A stretch of 64,000 nucleotides of DNA, from the NCBI GenBank assembly GCA_963971305.1, contig OZ020317.1, positions 13,906,001 through 13,970,000 of the forward strand, in the 5' to 3' direction. This stretch comes from Arcuatula senhousia (Eukaryota > Mollusca > Bivalvia > Mytilida > Mytilidae). How positions within the stretch are numbered: position 1 is the stretch's first letter; each line of letters opens with the position of its first letter. Below the pieces are notes generated by a model. It ran no database searches. It worked only from the letters and a program-made list of their open reading frames with translations, and was not told where the DNA came from. Both the position numbers and the translations under genes were made by a program. Below, piece by piece: positions 61,201 through 64,000 of the stretch.

Positions 61201-64000
61201 GGCTTAAAATATCAAATTTCAAATTTGTAATTTAAACAAAAGATATAAAATTTCTGTTTACATTTAAATAGATCATTTTAAAACAAAATACAAAATTATC
61301 TTTTGTTATGCATTTGTTTTTATAGATATCTATTTCAAGTCATAAAGTATGTATAAATAAATTATTTTTGGTCTAATTTTTTTTTAAATAACACCTATCA
61401 TCTTTAAAAATTCTTGTTGAAATTTCATCAAGCTGACTTGTTTTCTAATTCAACAACATAATGATTTCATTTCCATAAAATACACTAACATACTGATTTC
61501 CTAGAAAAAAGAAAGGACTATAGTCCTTAAATTTGAAAAAAAAAAATGCAAAACCTTATGCGCCTTTGCACATTTAATTCTTTTATTTCTTGGGTTTTTT
61601 TTGTACCTGTCAAAAACTCATTTCTTGCACTTTAATTATAGATCAAAATCGATCACCCCTCAAATTAATCTTCCTTAGCAGCCTTTATGTCCAACTCTCG
61701 CTCTCTCTCTATATATATATTATGCTGAATTCCTATACCCTAACCATGCTGTGCTTTGTGACCCTAAGATTGCACTGGAAGAGGTAGGTCTGGTACAAAA
61801 AAAACCTAGTTCAACCCACAATTTCTTTTGAAATGCCTGTACCAAGTCAGGACCATTGTGATCTTCAATTTCTCGGGTATATATTTGCCTTGTATTGTCT
61901 TTTATTGATAATATAGGATTGATCATCCCATTTCGGTAGTTTTGTTGTTACCTTTATGCAAATTTTATCAACTTCTCAAAAATCAAGAAGAAATCTGTCA
62001 GCCAATGCTCAGTAGTGTTACCATGCTTAAACAACTATGCCTTCTTTTAAACATAAACAAATTTGATGGAACTAAAGAATTATAGAACTATGGACGGACA
62101 CAGGTAAAACAACAAAACAGGGTTACATAATTATCCCAAATCACATCCTTGTATAACCATCGTACTGTTCATATTGAAATTTACCTCTAAAGATCAATGT
62201 TTCTCTCTGAAAAACAATCTCATTTTTCAAAGAATACCTACCTCTCAAAATCTTTCTGTCTCAATCTCCTCCTCTCAGAATCAAGGCCTGTATATCCTTC
62301 CTCGCCCTCAGTATTCTCATCTTGTTCCTGTATAGGAGTTCCTAAAAATAACAAAAATCACAATCACATCAGTGACTTTGATTTCTTGGAAAATCTCTAG
62401 TCCACTAAAACTATTAATGTAAACCAACTAATTTTAGAGACCATTTTATTTAACATGTTTAACAAGGAACAAAAAATTCACTAAAACAAATTGTCCTAAA
62501 TAGTTCAATTCCAATACTAATTCAATTGTTGTAAACAAAGAATTGCAAAAAATAAATAGCCATGAAATAGCCTTTTGACACTTAAATGTAAAAATAAAGT
62601 AGTTGGAAAATACATGTTGTACGTTGGTTTTCTTGAAAATTCCATCATTTTTATCTCTCTGTGACAAACCATAATTGCTTAATGTTTTTATACAGGCAGA
62701 TCAAATTTGTACTTTTTATCTATGAAGCAATTTGAAAGTAATTCTTATGAAGAAAGTTGCCAATTTTCATCAAAATCATTCCAGCAAAAATGTAATAACA
62801 TTTCAGAAAACATAGCATTCATGACATTTTAGCATATAAACAATGCATTAATAAGCAGCAAGCAAAAGGCAGGTCATCAAAAAAGCATAATACAGGTACA
62901 TGCTTTAGTATAATATAAAATTGTTATACAATTAAAGCCATCTAAAGCCAATATCCCATGCCCTAAAAGCAAGCACCAACTACAGGTATACAGGGGTTCA
63001 AATTTACATTTGAGGGCAAAAGGTCCCCAATAAAAGTTATTGTAAACACTGACAGGTCCAGAACCTTTGTTCCTGAAATTTAGAAGGTCCTGCATAAAAA
63101 ATTGAGGGTCCCAAACCTCGGACCAGTGGTGATTTGAACCCCTGGGTATAACATGCATGAAGAAAAGTACATAAATAAAATGATCCAAACCTAAAGTTTC
63201 AAATTTACATATATGATTTTAAAGAATCAATCTCAACTCACAAGGTCATGTTTTGAAGATAAGATTTCTGTATATTTAAAACATGTTTCCATGATTTTTT
63301 ATTTAAAACATGTCTCCATGATTTCTAGACTGTACAAAGCATGTGCAATCATATGTCAAGTGCATTCTGTAGGTTTACTTCTAGTTATAAGCTACAACAA
63401 CCAACTTTATATGTGGGGAACCATACTCCAATATGCTAGATGTACATGTCTTTCAAAAGTGTCTGTTATTCTTTAAATGGTTACTTATATCTTTTCAAAG
63501 TTTAAATACATCATATTTTATAAGTACTGGATATTATTTTTTTTTACCACAGATGGGTTTATAGCAGATAATCAAATATAACCACTAAAAGATGTTTTAT
63601 GGTATGTCTATCAATAGGGAGTTTAATCTACATTGATGGCATGTTTCCTTTCCCTTACAGCTATATGCTCCCAAGACAGTGTTACTCAGGTTTAAGATGG
63701 AAAAAAATCACATGCAAGAAGGGGTAACAAACATTAAAAAACAAGTAAAGCAGAAGAAAAACACCAAAAGCACCAAGCACCATTCAAACTACAAACATCA
63801 AAACGTTTGAAGAATAAGTTTGGTCAGTCTCACGCACATGCTTTAGTCTCCAGTCAATACCCTGTAAAATAACAACATCTTCATTATCTCCCTTGTTGTC
63901 ATTAGCAACAGTATCCATGTCATCATCAACATCCTCTGATGGATCATAGTAATTCAGTACAACTTTATTTTCAATAACTTTTTCCGTAAATTGGTCAGGT
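37065..64000 (-). CDS. Unrecognised conserved-looking gene, 3' part (14 exons)
   Basis: Spliced CDS on the minus strand: 64000-63861, 62341-62242, 58646-58575, 57561-57427, 56519-56443, 56131-56057, 52470-52373, 51848-51707, 50358-50263, 49784-49585, 40019-39943, 39643-39443, 38886-38697 and 37211-37065. Phases agree at every junction and give 582 residues plus stop; the start lies outside the window. The protein is hydrophilic, with acidic (DPSEDVDDDMD), basic and Pro-rich (YPIPPPPPKES) stretches, no signal peptide or membrane segment in view, and no domain I know. The region DPEWMKFFQTPTALERKRME looks helical and constrained. Several exons carry tandem copies of themselves. Cytoplasmic or nuclear scaffold is only a guess. 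Confidence 0.88.
37212..38459. other. Intron 13 of the minus-strand gene, mostly unremarkable
   Basis: AT-rich DNA without exon candidates that fit the phase (0 to 0), and without clear repeats. Confidence 0.6.
38460..38560 (+). repeat. Dispersed repeat family A, copy
   Basis: gcaggaactgcttactcttc + cggagaacctgagttcactc matches 40620-40680 and 5680-5730. Non-coding, in intron 13. Confidence 0.65.
38697..38886 (-). CDS. Minus-strand gene exon 13
   Basis: 190 bp, acceptor gttgtag, donor TCATCT/gtaagt, phase 2 to 0. Encodes SFREDYHPNVPGQVYTPDFE, then WEYPIPPPPPKESRLSNPHI and a basic end (KYYTLVKKKMQNYSS). A 40-bp direct duplication (38911-38989) lies just before its acceptor. Confidence 0.9.
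38911..38989. repeat. 40-bp direct duplication
   Basis: aaaacataatgtaaatgtcc + cttagatgtgcaatacaaa occurs at 38911 and 38951 with no mismatch seen. Intronic. Confidence 0.9.
39443..39643 (-). CDS. Minus-strand gene exon 12
   Basis: 201 bp, acceptor attttcag, donor CCTCA/gtaggt, phase 2 to 2. Encodes DKGQSKFGIIQMQWTTSIPA, then EQDPYPECYTVMSDATSTLG and ends EIIEKYAKLP. If the donor were not used the next codon would be a stop. Confidence 0.9.
39943..40019 (-). CDS. Minus-strand gene exon 11
   Basis: 77 bp, acceptor ccttacag, donor GATGA/gtaagt, phase 0 to 2. Encodes GSLPVEEKHHKIESIPGKLS + VHTKD. The intron before it is 9.6 kb because of the Penelope/BEL insertion. Confidence 0.88.
40093..40225 (+). 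repeat. Dispersed repeat family B, best copy
   Basis: gggccaattgcagaaccgcg, gttgaaggctgctggtggtt and cgcgtacacttattccacat define the family, matched at 3597, 4930 and 16200. Confidence 0.7.
40610..40850 (+). repeat. Dispersed repeat family A, longest copy
   Basis: gaaccacttactcttccaga, gagttcgcgttgttgatttc, tgttcttgttcgtttttact and tgcccctttggggcctcttt. It interrupts the exon 10-derived repeats. Confidence 0.7.
40952..40965 (+). repeat. Left target-site duplication of the Penelope dimer
   Basis: TTAATTAAGCTTTA, repeated at 49563-49576. The locus also held exon 10-derived tandem repeats, so part of the match could predate the insertion. Confidence 0.65.
41093..41145 (-). ncRNA. Hammerhead-like motif in the Penelope 3' region, left arm
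   Basis: On the minus strand: CTGAAGA, a stem GGAC/GTCC around TTTAT, then GAAA. CTGANGA...GAAA is the hammerhead core (the N position is free), and hammerheads are known in Penelope-like elements. Here an extra A sits before stem II and I could not find a clean stem III and cleavage triplet, so it may be a relic. Confidence 0.4.
41303..41979 (-). pseudogene. Penelope GIY-YIG endonuclease, left arm
   Basis: The frame carries GCGRSICVTCPF (zinc-binding Cys motif), GYTCISENVIYAIRCAKCLK and then IYVGETCRRLGDRFAEHR, the GIY-YIG nuclease core with its Tyr and Arg, and ends QRFLEQRIINF. This nuclease nicks DNA for target-primed reverse transcription. Frame is intact for about 200 codons to the stop at 41303. 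It is separated from its RT (47762-48444) by the BEL element, and a one-base frame change between RT and nuclease is visible near agtttcccgggtg in both arms. Confidence 0.88.
41984..42179 (-). repeat. BEL 3' LTR
   Basis: 196 bp, no difference found from 47566-47761. Holds an aataaa-like tract and a GC-rich segment (gacgacggcgccgatgccga). Confidence 0.95.
42375..47555 (-). CDS. BEL/Pao Gag-Pol polyprotein
   Basis: The first ATG of the frame is at 47555, giving about 1726 residues, full length for the family. In order: an N-terminal coiled-coil and Gag (LPKLSLPNFNGDILEWQYFW, DUF1759-like) to ~residue 350; three zinc knuckles (CAYCEGSHHSVDC, CFNCFGTHRVSDC, CRICHRKHHTSLC) ~360-430; aspartic protease FFDEGAQGSFIS ~480; RT with ADIEKAFLQI and LYVDNAL ~790-900; RNase H HIFTDSSKQAYG ~1070; integrase zinc finger (HHRVLHGG to CVNCKR) ~1380-1420 and catalytic core (GIDFTG, SDNATT) ~1445-1560; and a C-terminal DUF5641-like domain (GDVVHVHSDTNRSSWKLALV). 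No stop or frameshift. Gag and Pol share one frame, as is usual for BEL/Pao. No env-like frame is seen. Confidence 0.97.
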   Translation of the reverse strand: MDQDSRRDRMDVNRLKSLRAGNRAAVTKNIRKLEDAIAETDVDTEEISSLLGAIEKKRTALETLDEQIVNKTESEDITTEVTETDDYYLELDNKLRKFKKYLKSSSSTNSSMLRTNAPEFIPSTSQTYQRNELSFSSSTSSQNHRLPKLSLPNFNGDILEWQYFWDSFESTVHSNHTLTDVQKFSYLKSLLEFEAASVISGLTLTNLNYQKAIDLLKSRYGQTHKITNAYMRALLDMPAPDEHLESLRSFYDNAEAYIRGLESLGQCQDMFGSLLIPVIVGKLPYEFRRNITRENGSDDWTIQKLRDAICKELSIQESSQVIGKSTFAAPTASFIANVSKDYSKGRTSKPAKYQDKKKSCAYCEGSHHSVDCKDVIEREKRVAIIKEKKLCFNCFGTHRVSDCHSKYDCRICHRKHHTSLCQKNKEKKPESQDQVHKKDKFDASMLYISANQETSKILLKTAVAQVMSGNSQTEANIFFDEGAQGSFISQELATKLEVEIEGSETINITSFADKTNRVRNLDRTTVQIKANNGEIIPIKVLIVPRIASPIQNQSRKVAHDLHYLRGLTLAHPVTDTESFEVSILIGADFYWNVVQDHVIRGHGPTAVSSKLGYLLSGPVPATTGNQSTSMMNLFLSQKMPQLELDRFWKLENMGVDTKEIESNNQMADAIDNFIETSISKEDGKYVSKLPWKDNCKDLLTNEDKVEHMTRNVIRRLSKDEKMFKMYGQIIEDQEKRGFIEKVNTGIETNNRVHYIPHHAVKKDSITTPIRIVYNCSCKSNENGVSLNDCLADYPPMMNELTSILTRFRLHKFAMTADIEKAFLQIVLDAEDRDVTRFFWLKDPTDPTSELITYRFRVVLFGATCSPFILSATLMKHFQENLSPTSTELQRNLYVDNALTSFSDENELLKFYKESRKLLSGGGFNLRSWNSNSEKLRNITKTDNVADNDQIVKILGMRWDTKSDKIMYQPLTLTENSDRKLTKREVLRQSSSVFDPLGLISPVTVKSKLFMQNLWRENLHWDELLSRNLQDEWKSIANDIEQATKTEISRQLTCENGNTEDTSIHIFTDSSKQAYGACAFIVSGKTTKLVMSKNRVAPIKEISLPRLELMGALIGARLAKHILGIIDTQNVHFWCDSQIVLSWMSSTKTLQPFIANRIKEIRKLVEYNDWRYCPTDQNPADCLTRGMTAAQLQECSLWKHGPTWLTDKTFWPQWDRNINDCSTLSTLADEESSDETDLTEIRDTESLIKIENFSSFKKLTRTVAYMLRFIHNLKSQTSERKTGILSTHEIQEARLTLIRNVQHIQFRDEISSLESNTNQKSSIVRQLRLYIDENGLVRCGGRINNAPVDFDTKYPILLPTKHHLTSLIVMDAHHRVLHGGPNGTIAHIHQNYWIPRIRQCVKFHLRKCVNCKRVNGKPYGAPDPPPLPKDRLNNERPFYVTGIDFTGALYTKGPTNTTCKSYICLFTCAATRAVHLEIVNDLTENTFLLAFRRFVARRSLPSIIMSDNATTFKAAAERIQERGTQWKFIPNRAPWFGGYWERLVGLTKTTLKKVLGKSCVTTDMLRTIVTEVECTINNRPITYISTEITDLQALTPSHLLNGRRLDSLPSTIDISNGQCVQLSHSNCNKQYHRQLQLVEHFRSRWRNEYLTSLREFHRVHGNNQQTIQVGDVVHVHSDTNRSSWKLALVIKLISGRDGLTRSAIIKTENGLTNRPITKLYPLELQRQ
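47566..47761 (-). repeat. BEL 5' LTR
   Basis: 196 bp, element's 5' LTR in minus orientation. Directly inside it, TGGTACCGATGG on the minus strand is a candidate primer-binding site (TGG start) and overlaps the start codon at 47555. Confidence 0.95.
47762..48444 (-). pseudogene. Penelope reverse transcriptase, left arm (5'-truncated)
   Basis: Starts inside the RT at FRLFSMDVTALYTSIP (motif A Asp) and continues through GGVAMGTKMGPSFACLFVGY and YKRYIDDVFGV (catalytic YIDD) to FFVKRG, where the BEL element cuts it. The N-terminal RT region is missing at the dimer junction (48444). After removal of the BEL insert it leads to the nuclease at 41303-41979, with a frame change between them. Confidence 0.88.
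48445..49260 (+). pseudogene. Penelope right arm: RT end and GIY-YIG nuclease
   Basis: Begins at the dimer junction in the last part of the RT (YQSCHPQSCKNAIPRSQFLR) and covers the whole nuclease (IYVGETCRRLGDRFAEHR). TAA at 49155-49157 replaces the Ser codon of the left arm, truncating the nuclease near its end. The arm is otherwise almost identical to the left arm, including the shared frame change. It has no BEL insertion and so shows the empty site. Confidence 0.88.
49425..49475 (+). ncRNA. Hammerhead-like motif in the Penelope 3' region, right arm
   Basis: Same motif as 41093-41145, on the plus strand: CTGAAGA, GGAC/GTCC stem, GAAA. Both arms retain it unchanged. Confidence 0.4.
49563..49576 (+). 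repeat. Right target-site duplication of the Penelope dimer
   Basis: TTAATTAAGCTTTA, ending 8 bp from the exon 10 boundary at 49585. Confidence 0.65.
49585..49784 (-). CDS. Minus-strand gene exon 10
   Basis: 200 bp, acceptor atttcag, donor AGCAAG/gtaagg, phase 1 to 0. Encodes PEWMKFFQTPTALERKRMEL, VRKEFNDGKMKPGSAMTINY and ends VRVSKSK. The strong donor at 49585 fits exon 11, which begins at phase 0; other donors in the exon do not. The Penelope dimer ends 8-22 bp behind this donor. Confidence 0.9.
50060..50245 (-). repeat. ~47-bp minisatellite directly behind exon 9
   Basis: Units containing attggtcagttttatctact + aacctctgacctta repeat about four times. The array begins within 20 bp of the exon 9 donor. 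It is not clearly built from exon sequence. Confidence 0.75.
50263..50358 (-). CDS. Minus-strand gene exon 9
   Basis: 96 bp, acceptor gtttcag, donor GACAG/gtctgt, phase 1 to 1. Encodes MRTHQRRLDSRKKDSHRKHN + LSPVKSSSSMT, strongly basic. Confidence 0.85.
50515..50695. mobile_element. 181-bp palindromic MITE
   Basis: tactgtaaaccaattaattt + tcgcgg at the left, ttttggtttacagta at the right. Internal repeats of tttcgcgg and cgcggct pair as well. No ORF. Confidence 0.85.
51040..51110 (+). repeat. MITE family D, partial copy
   Basis: aggggttcaaattaacactg + gtccaaagtccagagcc matches the better copies at 58929, 60546 and 62991. It ends where a pearl-like fragment begins. Confidence 0.65.
51106..51330. 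mobile_element. Pearl-like element, 3' part (P6)
   Basis: One P1-type core unit (ggggtcagggtcacacggca, gaactgtctgtataccaaat) followed by gccgccgccgccggaaagta and an end reading gttgcaagtgagacaaaaat. The left end is missing. Confidence 0.7.
51346..51690 (-). repeat. Three decayed tandem copies of the 3' half of exon 8
   Basis: The plus-strand exon segment tttgatctgtatcttctccc recurs as tctaatttggatcttctcct (near 51580), tttaatttgtatcttctcct (51449) and tttgacttgcattttctcct (51357), each followed by acataaatggactgatct- and ggtaactctg-like stretches. Units are about 130 bp. At least two keep the GT of the splice donor. They lie downstream in transcription. Confidence 0.82.
51707..51848 (-). CDS. 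Minus-strand gene exon 8
   Basis: 142 bp, acceptor cacaacag, donor CAAAC/gtaagt, phase 0 to 1. Encodes VGDAISTIDSGIMSMQDSGI and later SYHSHKISPFMSREKIQIK. Tandem decayed copies of its 3' half follow in the intron (51346-51690). Confidence 0.88.
51920..51995 (+). repeat. Short dispersed repeat shared with 39745-39800
   Basis: aaaatggtgatcttccatgg + aagacgcatgtctaatg resembles atggtcttccatggaagata at 39750 and the start of P5 at 35887. Possibly left ends of one family. Confidence 0.5.
52053..52153 (-). CDS. Exon 7 copy 3 (candidate mutually exclusive exon)
   Basis: Nearly identical to copy 2 over most of its length, and 101 bp to the aligned donor position. The end differs: SVDSDQR before gtacct instead of SIDSHSQ before gtaaga. 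Phase 1 to 0, frame open. The weak donor makes use less certain; it may be decaying. Confidence 0.45.
52213..52313 (-). CDS. Exon 7 copy 2 (candidate mutually exclusive exon)
   Basis: 101 bp, acceptor tcaaaag, donor AGCCAG/gtaaga, phase 1 to 0. Encodes KAFRNALNKQSPVTGHGDYD then EILQLESIDSHSQ, in frame and free of stops. Its acceptor has a weak pyrimidine tract. Splicing it after exon 7 would break the frame, while using it instead of exon 7 keeps it. Confidence 0.6.
52373..52470 (-). CDS. Minus-strand gene exon 7 (most upstream of three copies)
   Basis: 98 bp, acceptor aatttcag, donor AGCCAG/gtaagg, phase 1 to 0. Encodes YKVMRNALNKQSPGAGDDLE then SLQLESIDSHSQ. Two further copies follow at a 160-bp period. 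This copy is the most diverged of the three and has the best acceptor. Confidence 0.85.
52517..53058. mobile_element. 541-bp TIR element with GAA microsatellite
   Basis: Ends aagtcccccaaacga and its inverse tttgggggactt. The right end is itself a hairpin of two copies of gtccccaaacgttgtttggg. It includes a (gaa)n run (52944-52973) with AAT repeats behind. The 97- and 67-codon frames inside are not called genes. Confidence 0.75.
53059..53584. other. Intron 6 DNA, nothing seen
   Basis: AT-rich; no repeat or exon recognised. Confidence 0.6.
53585..55320. repeat. Three tandem ~510-550-bp repeats in intron 6
   Basis: ttctttttatgagttaatcc begins units near 53588, 54099 and 54648 (third: gagctaatcc). 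Each contains gtcattaaatgcattgaggc, acatttttctgttgtt, gtgaaaaccctccatt and gttggttgtttt. The third unit is split by a hairpin insertion. Confidence 0.88.
54945..55287. mobile_element. Hairpin insertion within the third repeat
   Basis: The inner part, 55130-55287, is a strong palindrome: aaggaatgactttaatcg... at the left and cgactattgaagttattcctt at the right, with ataaaatgggtagggtcgtt inverted around aaagcgctttgcgcttt. The outer part (54950-55130, containing gtgacgtcac) may belong to the same element. The repeat resumes at aaatatttttgttggttg. Confidence 0.75.
55321..56056. other. Intron 6 DNA near exon 6
   Basis: AT-rich; no ordered repeat or extra exon seen. Confidence 0.6.
56057..56131 (-). 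CDS. Minus-strand gene exon 6
   Basis: 75 bp, acceptor attttttag, donor GAAG/gttggt, phase 1 to 1. Encodes DSLSADLYNKKQDGQLNVGQ + SPTE. Confidence 0.82.
56443..56519 (-). CDS. Minus-strand gene exon 5
   Basis: 77 bp, acceptor attttcag, donor TTCA/gtaagt, phase 2 to 1. Encodes FDPRDPNLYKYYKNRYKRET + EGTKF, rich in Tyr and Lys. Confidence 0.88.
56790..57420 (-). repeat. ~38-bp minisatellite directly behind exon 4
   Basis: About 17 diverged units of actaggttagtctagaaggt + caagggttaaaccact. The array starts within 10 bp of the exon 4 donor (57427). Some units contain cataccccaag or cacaccccaag, resembling the first intron bases, so the donor side may have been the seed. Confidence 0.82.
57427..57561 (-). 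CDS. Minus-strand gene exon 4
   Basis: 135 bp, acceptor tttataag, donor GATCG/gtatgg, phase 2 to 2. Encodes DEVDSFPPNQNKDVPLPQGF followed by LTRDEPIFHPSQKEDTRYSS. A 38-bp minisatellite starts immediately behind the donor. Confidence 0.88.
58575..58646 (-). CDS. Minus-strand gene exon 3
   Basis: 72 bp, acceptor ctttttcag, donor GTCAG/gtaggt, phase 2 to 2. Encodes VKTDGQLSDRSNRSSSKNSF + YSV. Serine-rich. A cagA microsatellite (58553-58570) lies just behind the donor. Confidence 0.85.
58929..59145 (+). mobile_element. MITE family D, copy
   Basis: Left aggggttcaactagaaatgg, right tttaaacccct with aaaagtcctggaccttttgc before it. Short inverted ends aggggttyaa, no ORF. Confidence 0.7.
59146..60257. 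other. Intron 2 DNA, nothing seen
   Basis: AT-rich; no coding signal, no ordered repeat. Confidence 0.6.
60258..60451. mobile_element. MITE-like element with gatccaagg ends
   Basis: cacagatccaaggaaagg at the left, ttggatccacccctg at the right, with a C-run (60402-60421) near the right end. The inverted match is short. Confidence 0.5.
60546..60765 (+). mobile_element. MITE family D, copy
   Basis: gcactggtccgaggtccagg, acaataactcttattgggga, aagtcctggaccttttgccc and ttttgaacccctagagg. The left terminal ggggttcaa is lost. Confidence 0.7.
60766..61739. other. Intron 2 DNA with a family A fragment
   Basis: 60800-60870 (ttcttgttcgtgtttactgg) is family A. The remainder is very AT-rich without features. 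A short (ct/at)n microsatellite is at 61694-61723. Confidence 0.55.
61740..61915 (+). repeat. 3' region of the 6.4-7.8 kb Penelope-like family
   Basis: gattgcactggaagagg, tttcttttgaaatgcctgta + ccaagtcaggaccattgtga matches 7536-7690 and, inverted, 10310-10500. No RT sequence here. Confidence 0.75.
62242..62341 (-). CDS. Minus-strand gene exon 2
   Basis: Acceptor atttttag, donor GAGAG/gtaggt, phase 1 to 2. It encodes TPIQEQDENTEGEEGYTGLD then SERRRLRQKDFE. Acidic then basic. Confidence 0.85.
62991..63147 (-). mobile_element. MITE family D, most complete copy
   Basis: aggggttcaaatttac at the left and gatttgaacccct at the right. Same interior as the 60546 copy in reverse orientation (gagggcaaaaggtccccaat, aggtccagaacctttgtt). 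Confidence 0.75.
63148..63860. other. Intron 1 DNA, nothing strong
   Basis: A short duplicated aaaacatgtytccatgattt (63279, 63306) is the only repeat. No exon fits. Confidence 0.6.
63861..64000 (-). CDS. Minus-strand gene exon 1 in window (5' end cut)
   Basis: Reads PDQFTEKVIENKVVLNYYDP, then an acidic run (EDVDDDMDTVANDNKGDNED) and VVILQ. Donor TTACAGG/gtattg, phase 1. It is cut by the window edge. Confidence 0.8.

Overview
This is a eukaryotic, animal window of about 64 kb, AT-rich, with small exons, long introns and GT/AG splice sites. The dispersed repeats point to a bivalve mollusc, most likely a mussel (Mytilus-like): elements with a tandem-repeat core that resemble bivalve 'pearl' elements, hammerhead-ribozyme retrozymes, Penelope-like elements, BEL/Pao elements, and a mussel-style repeat beginning near 'cttactcttccggagaacc'. 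The organism call is inference; I ran no database search.

Two host genes face each other tail to tail. On the + strand, seven exons (354-19346) encode the last 357 residues of a membrane (receptor-type) guanylate cyclase: dimerisation linker, the whole cyclase catalytic domain, and a basic Ser-Pro-rich tail. On the - strand, fourteen exons (64000 down to 37065) encode the last 582 residues of a charged, probably disordered protein that I do not recognise. All exon phases close exactly in both genes. About 17.7 kb of repeats separates the two stop codons.

The strongest pattern concerns the host exons themselves. At least eight of the 21 exons have tandem or nearby copies of their own sequence, often including the 5' splice site, and in all eight cases the copies lie downstream in the direction of transcription. 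The extreme case is about 34 copies of a ~58-bp unit, made from the last coding codons plus donor site of the cyclase linker exon, filling the 3.3-kb intron behind it. Exon 7 of the minus-strand gene is present three times at an exact 160-bp period, in phases that only allow mutually exclusive use.

Mobile elements, left to right: a dimeric hammerhead retrozyme (1305-1947) and a 400-bp TIR element inside the exon-derived array; many palindromic MITE-like elements; decayed Penelope-like RT fragments (6.4-7.8 kb, 10.3-11.2 kb, 61.8 kb); a LINE fragment nested in a TIR element (11.9-13.7 kb); a decayed hAT transposon (21665-24046); a hairpin-element array (24.1-25.4 kb); a 2464-bp TIR element with a repeat-encoding ORF (26564-29027); a cluster of pearl-like elements with tandem-repeat cores (29.3-36.5 kb); and a head-to-head Penelope dimer carrying a complete BEL/Pao retrotransposon with identical LTRs (40966-49562), inserted a few bases behind the splice donor of exon 10. 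The other Penelope arm preserves the empty target site of the BEL insertion.

No rRNA, convincing tRNA gene, CRISPR array or promoter was recognised. Boundaries of decayed repeats are approximate.
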